NCBI GenBank assembly: GCA_030323305.1 | Contig: CP106741.1 | Location: 3,464,001-3,528,000, forward strand | DNA from: Paenibacillus sp. CC-CFT747 | Lineage (GTDB): Bacteria; Bacillota; Bacilli; Paenibacillales; NBRC-103111 | Direction: 5' to 3' | DNA: 64,000 bases | Shown here: piece by piece, positions 60,248 to 64,000 of the stretch | Numbering within the stretch: the first letter of the stretch is position 1 | Layout of the letters: every line of letters starts with the position of its first letter | The notes under the pieces: generated by a model | Database searches by the model: none | What the model was told of the DNA's origin: nothing | Seen by the model: only the letters and a program-made list of their open reading frames with translations | Program-made: the position numbers and the translations under genes

Positions 60248-61633
60248 ATGCATATTTTGGCGGTCGGTCTCAATTACAGGACGGCACCTGTCGAAATCAG
60301 GGAGAAATTTGCGATCCCGGCGGACCGGATGACGGAAGCGCTGGCGGAGCTTAAAGGCACCAAGAGTATTATGGAATGCATCATTGTGGGCACCTGCAAC
60401 CGGACGGAGCTGTACGTAGTGGTGGACCGCATGCAGATGTGCGGGAACATCCTTCTTTCCTTCATTGAGAAATGGTTCGGCGTGTCGCGGGAGCAATTCA
60501 GCAGCCATTTGTATATTCTCGAGGACAACCAGGCGATTCAGCACCTGTTCCGGGTGGCGAGCGGCCTGGATTCCATGATTATCGGGGAAACCCAGATTCT
60601 CGGCCAGGTCCGGGATGCGTTCCTGCTCGCCCAGGCGGAGGGCGCAACAGGCACCCTGTTCAACAACCTGTTTAAACAAGCCGTTACCATGGCCAAAAGA
60701 GCCCATTCCGAGACGTCCATCGGGGAAAACCCGGTTTCGGTCAGCTATGCCGCGGTGGAGCTCGGCAAGCGCATCTTCGGCGATTTCCATGGCAAGACCG
60801 TACTAATTCTCGGAGCGGGCAAAATGGGCGAGCTGACGGCCAAGCACCTTCACTCGAACGGAGCGGCTAAAGTGCTCGTCGTGAACCGGACCAAGGAGAA
60901 GGCCGCCGAGCTTGCCGCCAAATTCAGCGGGTCCGCCTACGGGATGGATCGCCTGCCGGAAGCTTTGGTCGAGGCGGACATCGTCATCTCCTCCACCGGC
61001 TCGGCGGATACCGTCCTCACCAAACGGATGGTGCAGGCCGTTCTGCCGAAGCGCAAATCGCGTCCGCTCTTTATGATCGATATCGCGGTTCCCCGCGACC
61101 TGGATCCGGCGATCAGCGAGCTGTCGAACGTCTTCCTGTACGACATCGACGACCTGGACATCATTGTTCAGAGCAACCTGCAGGAACGGCGTCAGGAGGC
61201 GGTCAAGATTGAAGCGATGATCACGGAGGAAATGGACGCGTACAACCAGTGGTTCAAAACCTTGGGCGTCAGTCCGGTCATTCAATCCCTTCAGCTGAAA
61301 TCGAGCCATATCCACGAGGAAGTGATGGAGAGCCTTCTGAAGAAGCTGCCGGAGCTGGAGGAGAGGGAAATCAAGGTCATCCGCAAGCTCACCAAGAGCA
61401 TGATGAACCAGATGCTCCGCGACCCTATCTTGAGGGTGAAGGAGATGGCCGGGGAGCGGAACGGGGAAGAAGCTCTCGAAATGTTTACAAAGCTGTTTGC
61501 TTTGGAGGAGCTGGTCGAAGAGGCCAAACCCGAAGCGAAGAAGACGGAGGCCGTCAAATGGGAGACCGAGTCCGTTAAACCGGGACAAGCCCTCCTCAGC
61601 CTGCAGCCCAAGGAAGTTTTGGCGGGCCCTTGA
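60248..61633 (+). CDS. hemA: Glutamyl-tRNA reductase
   Basis: First committed step of the C5 heme pathway: glutamyl-tRNA to glutamate-1-semialdehyde. 461 residues, intact. Catalytic Cys in VGTCNRTELY; GLDSMIIGETQILGQVR; NADPH-binding VLILGAGKMGELTAKHL; C-terminal dimerisation helix. Start ATG 60248 (MHILAVGLNYRTAPVEIREK) preferred over GTG 60239 for spacing. First gene of the hem operon. Confidence 0.97.
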   Translation: MHILAVGLNYRTAPVEIREKFAIPADRMTEALAELKGTKSIMECIIVGTCNRTELYVVVDRMQMCGNILLSFIEKWFGVSREQFSSHLYILEDNQAIQHLFRVASGLDSMIIGETQILGQVRDAFLLAQAEGATGTLFNNLFKQAVTMAKRAHSETSIGENPVSVSYAAVELGKRIFGDFHGKTVLILGAGKMGELTAKHLHSNGAAKVLVVNRTKEKAAELAAKFSGSAYGMDRLPEALVEADIVISSTGSADTVLTKRMVQAVLPKRKSRPLFMIDIAVPRDLDPAISELSNVFLYDIDDLDIIVQSNLQERRQEAVKIEAMITEEMDAYNQWFKTLGVSPVIQSLQLKSSHIHEEVMESLLKKLPELEEREIKVIRKLTKSMMNQMLRDPILRVKEMAGERNGEEALEMFTKLFALEELVEEAKPEAKKTEAVKWETESVKPGQALLSLQPKEVLAGP

Positions 61634-61683
61634 GCCATCCTGAATAGAAGTACCGGACTCCGGGTTTATTAAGAAGGTAGGGG

Positions 61684-61738
61684 TCCCCCAAAAGGAACAG
61701 ATGGTCTTTCGGGCAGCGTTCACTTCACTTTTGGGGGT
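61684..61738 (+). promoter_or_regulatory. Stem-loop leader before hemX
   Basis: CCCCCAAAAG pairs with CTTTTGGGGG (10 bp) across a loop of about 35 bases. The 3' arm ends just before the hemX ribosome site (GGTAAAGGAAG). No T-run, so it is not a plain terminator. Confidence 0.6.
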
Positions 61739-61747
61739 AAAGGAAGC

Positions 61748-62575
61748 ATGGTGTCTCCAAGCTGGATGTATGATGCAATCATTTATATATATGCCCTGAG
61801 CCTGCTGTTTTACTTCTCTGATTTCATCGGCGCGAATCGGAGCGCCAAACGGATGGGCACAGGGCTGCTTGTTTTTGTATGGGTCCTTCAGACCGCGTAT
61901 CTCGGGTTAAGCGTATACAACCACGTGGACCGGGCTTACGCCATGTCAGAGACCCTGTTCCTTTTTAGCTGGCTCCTTGTCACGGTTTCGCTGATCATCA
62001 ACCGGTTCTTCCGGATTGAATTGTTCGTCTTTCTCGTGAATGTCGTGGGGTTCTCCGTGCTGGCGCTTAACATCTTCAGCAATCCGCGGGTGACGCCGAT
62101 GCTCGGAAGGTGGGAGGTGTCGGATGAACTGCTGTTCATCCACATTACGCTCGCCGTTGGCAGCTATGCCGCCTTTGTCATCGCCGCCGTGTTCTCGGGA
62201 ATGTACCTGTTTCTGCACCGGCAGCTGAAGGAGAAGCACTGGTCGGTGACGATGAAGCGCCTGCCGAGTCTCGAGAAGACGGACCGGTACGCCTACCGCG
62301 CGGTTATCGCCGGAACGCCCCTGCTGATCACGGCTCTCTCCCTCGGGCTCATTTGGGTGGTGCTTCAGGGCAGTGCGGAGCAGCTTGGGGATTTGAAGGT
62401 GCTGAACTCGCTCCTGGTGCTTGTGGGCTACCTGTATTACTTGTTCCTGCGCCTCTCGGTTAAGGCGAACGGCCGCCGGTTGGCCATTTGGAACCTGTAT
62501 GCGTTTGGCGTCGTTCTGCTTAATTTTATATTCACGAACTGGCTTTCGGGCTTTCACCAATGGGTGTGGATGTGA
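61748..62575 (+). CDS. hemX: HemX, membrane protein of the heme operon
   Basis: 275 residues, intact, eight predicted membrane helices, CcsA/HemX family (GVSFVWW-type Trp motif not clear; conserved FIHITLAVGSYAAFVIAA helix and C-terminal [16 protein letters not shown]). In B. subtilis HemX lowers HemA levels. Its 3' end overlaps the next gene by 16 bases. Confidence 0.9.
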   Translation: MVSPSWMYDAIIYIYALSLLFYFSDFIGANRSAKRMGTGLLVFVWVLQTAYLGLSVYNHVDRAYAMSETLFLFSWLLVTVSLIINRFFRIELFVFLVNVVGFSVLALNIFSNPRVTPMLGRWEVSDELLFIHITLAVGSYAAFVIAAVFSGMYLFLHRQLKEKHWSVTMKRLPSLEKTDRYAYRAVIAGTPLLITALSLGLIWVVLQGSAEQLGDLKVLNSLLVLVGYLYYLFLRLSVKANGRRLAIWNLYAFGVVLLNFIFTNWLSGFHQWVWM

Positions 62576-63273
62576 AGAAGATGACCTACTATCCGGTAAT
62601 GTTGAACCTGCAGGGCAAAAAAGCCGTCGTCGTCGGGGGAGGGCCTGTCGGCGAACGCAAAACGGCCGGCCTCCTTGCGGCCGGGGCGAAGGTGACCGTT
62701 ATCTCGCCGGAAGCCACGGAAGGACTCCGGCAGCTGGCGGCGGTCGGGAAACTCCACCTCTTGAACCGGGAGTACCGGGCCGGGGACCTTCAGGAGGAAG
62801 GGGCGTTCCTCGTTATGACGGCCACCGGCTCGCCGTCCGTGAACCGCTTCGTGGCCGAGGAAGCCCGGGAAGCCGAGGTCCTCGTGAATGCGGCGGACGA
62901 GGGCGAAACCGGGGATTTCCTCGTTCCCTCCGTGCTGCACCGGGGAAGGCTGCTGGTGGCTGTGTCCACGTCAGGGGCCGGTCCGGCCGCCGCCCGGAAG
63001 CTGATCCGGGAACTGGATTCCCGGTACGGCCCGGAATACGAAACCTATGTGGACTTTCTGGCGGAATTCCGCACCGCGGCTAAGAAACGGATAGAGGATC
63101 AGGGTATGAGAGGCCGTCTGCTGCGAAGCCTGTCGGAATGTGACATTCCGGAGCTTATCCGCACCGGGCGGTTTTTGGCATTTCGGGAAGAGGTGCTGGA
63201 ACGGCTCGGGTGCAGCCCGGGCTCGCTATCGGGTATACTGGAGAAATATGCTGACAAAGGAGAACGACCATGA
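62560..63273 (+). CDS. Precorrin-2 dehydrogenase/sirohydrochlorin ferrochelatase
   Basis: 237 residues, intact; Met8/CysG N-terminal type. Converts precorrin-2 to sirohydrochlorin and possibly siroheme. NAD-binding [20 protein letters not shown], then [29 protein letters not shown], and [17 protein letters not shown]. The start is uncertain: ATG 62560 overlaps hemX, while ATG 62578 ([10 protein letters not shown]) is the first conserved residue. Its place between hemX and hemC is common in Paenibacillus but not in B. subtilis. Confidence 0.92.
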   Translation: MGVDVKKMTYYPVMLNLQGKKAVVVGGGPVGERKTAGLLAAGAKVTVISPEATEGLRQLAAVGKLHLLNREYRAGDLQEEGAFLVMTATGSPSVNRFVAEEAREAEVLVNAADEGETGDFLVPSVLHRGRLLVAVSTSGAGPAAARKLIRELDSRYGPEYETYVDFLAEFRTAAKKRIEDQGMRGRLLRSLSECDIPELIRTGRFLAFREEVLERLGCSPGSLSGILEKYADKGERP

Positions 63274-64000
63274 GAAAGATTACTGTCGGAACCCGGCAAA
63301 GCGCTCTGGCGCTCACCCAAACCGGCCAGGTCATCGACCAGCTGAAGCAGGTGAGCCGGGAGCATGAGATCGAGTGTGAATTTGAAATCCGCAAGATTGT
63401 CACCAAGGGGGACCGGATTCTCGATGTGACCCTTTCGAAGGTAGGCGGGAAAGGCTTGTTCGTAAAAGAGATCGAGCAGGCGCTCCTTGACGGAGAGATC
63501 GATATCGCCGTGCACAGCATGAAGGACGTGCCTTCGGAAAGGCGCGAGGGACTCGTCATCGGAGCGGTGCCGAAGCGGGTGGACCCGCGGGATGCCCTTA
63601 TTACCAAGGGGAATATCCCGCTTAAGGACCTGCCGCAAGGAGCCTTGGTCGGCACAAGCAGCCTCCGCCGGGCGGCGCAGCTGAAGGCCTACCGTCCCGA
63701 CCTGCGGATCCAATCCATCCGCGGCAACATCGATTCGAGGCTGCACAAGCTCGAGACGGAAGGCTTTGATGCGATCCTGCTGGCGGCCGCCGGTCTGTAC
63801 CGGATGGGCTGGCAGGACCGCATCAGCGAGTACCTCCCGCCTGCGCTCTGCATTCCGGCCGTAGGCCAGGGCGCCCTCGGCATCGAATGCCGCGGAGACG
63901 ACGGCTTCCTCGTGGACCTGCTCGGCCGGTACAACGACGAAGCCACCGCCCTCGCGGTGAGCGCGGAGCGCAGCTTCCTGGCCCGACTGAACGGCGGCTG
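63270..64000 (+). CDS. hemC: Porphobilinogen deaminase (3'-partial)
   Basis: Polymerises four porphobilinogens to hydroxymethylbilane. 243 residues are visible, cut by the right edge exactly at NGGC, the Cys that carries the dipyrromethane cofactor. Motifs: [62 protein letters not shown] overlaps the previous stop (ATGA). Confidence 0.96.
   Translation, partial: MRKITVGTRQSALALTQTGQVIDQLKQVSREHEIECEFEIRKIVTKGDRILDVTLSKVGGKGLFVKEIEQALLDGEIDIAVHSMKDVPSERREGLVIGAVPKRVDPRDALITKGNIPLKDLPQGALVGTSSLRRAAQLKAYRPDLRIQSIRGNIDSRLHKLETEGFDAILLAAAGLYRMGWQDRISEYLPPALCIPAVGQGALGIECRGDDGFLVDLLGRYNDEATALAVSAERSFLARLNGG

Overview
The window looks like a chromosome segment of a spore-forming, fairly GC-rich Bacillales bacterium, most likely Paenibacillaceae. 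The housekeeping genes are Bacillales-like, sporulation genes (gerE, gerM, a YhcN-type lipoprotein, CotS-like and CgeB-like proteins, a CwlD-like amidase) are scattered through it, and the order gerM-rph-rdgB ... ysoA-tig-clpX-lonB-lonA-ysxC-hemA-hemX-hemC recalls the Bacillus subtilis map with local insertions (clpP, ispG, a divergent polysaccharide deacetylase, the amidase, speD, a siroheme gene).

Layout. 1-3.4 kb: solute-binding lipoprotein (cut by the left edge) and two permeases of an LplABC-type sugar importer. 3.6-23.7 kb, all on the + strand: a probable spore-surface glycoprotein locus with two CotS-like kinases, a giant decapeptide-repeat protein with a textbook sigma-K promoter, three GT2 enzymes, RmlA, a WsaF-like glycosyltransferase, three tandem CgeB-like glycosyltransferases, four small accessory proteins, a methyltransferase, and RmlC, RmlB, RmlD for dTDP-L-rhamnose. 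23.8-26.5 kb: DUF5317-like protein, 30-residue membrane peptide, GGDEF/HD-GYP enzyme. 26.6-35.9 kb: fabH under a double FapR operator, an oxidoreductase remnant, a VOC protein, a LiaSR-like two-component system, a sporulation lipoprotein, gerE with a sigma-K promoter, and an IclR/SDR/FAH-hydrolase operon. 36-45.4 kb: GH13 enzyme, methyltransferase/MBL pair, YutG/PgpA-like protein, gerM, rph, rdgB, asparagine synthetase and two tRNAs. 45.5-64 kb: core proteostasis, isoprenoid, polyamine and tetrapyrrole genes.

The most interesting part is 3.6-23.7 kb. The sequence supports a model in which the mother cell, late in sporulation, makes a very long Ser/Thr-rich fibrous protein and the enzymes to decorate it, or the spore surface, with methylated rhamnose-containing glycans. 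All three CgeB paralogs and one small basic protein carry an N-terminal segment with Gly at every fourth residue, which may be a shared docking element.

Caveat: about 44 frameshifts occur in about 30 genes, including core ones (rph, rdgB, lonB, asnB). Nearly all are repaired by adding one base, usually G or C in a short homopolymer. They look like systematic homopolymer undercalls, so split genes are annotated here as single genes with the suspected sites given. All homology statements come from recognition of motifs and families; no database search was run.
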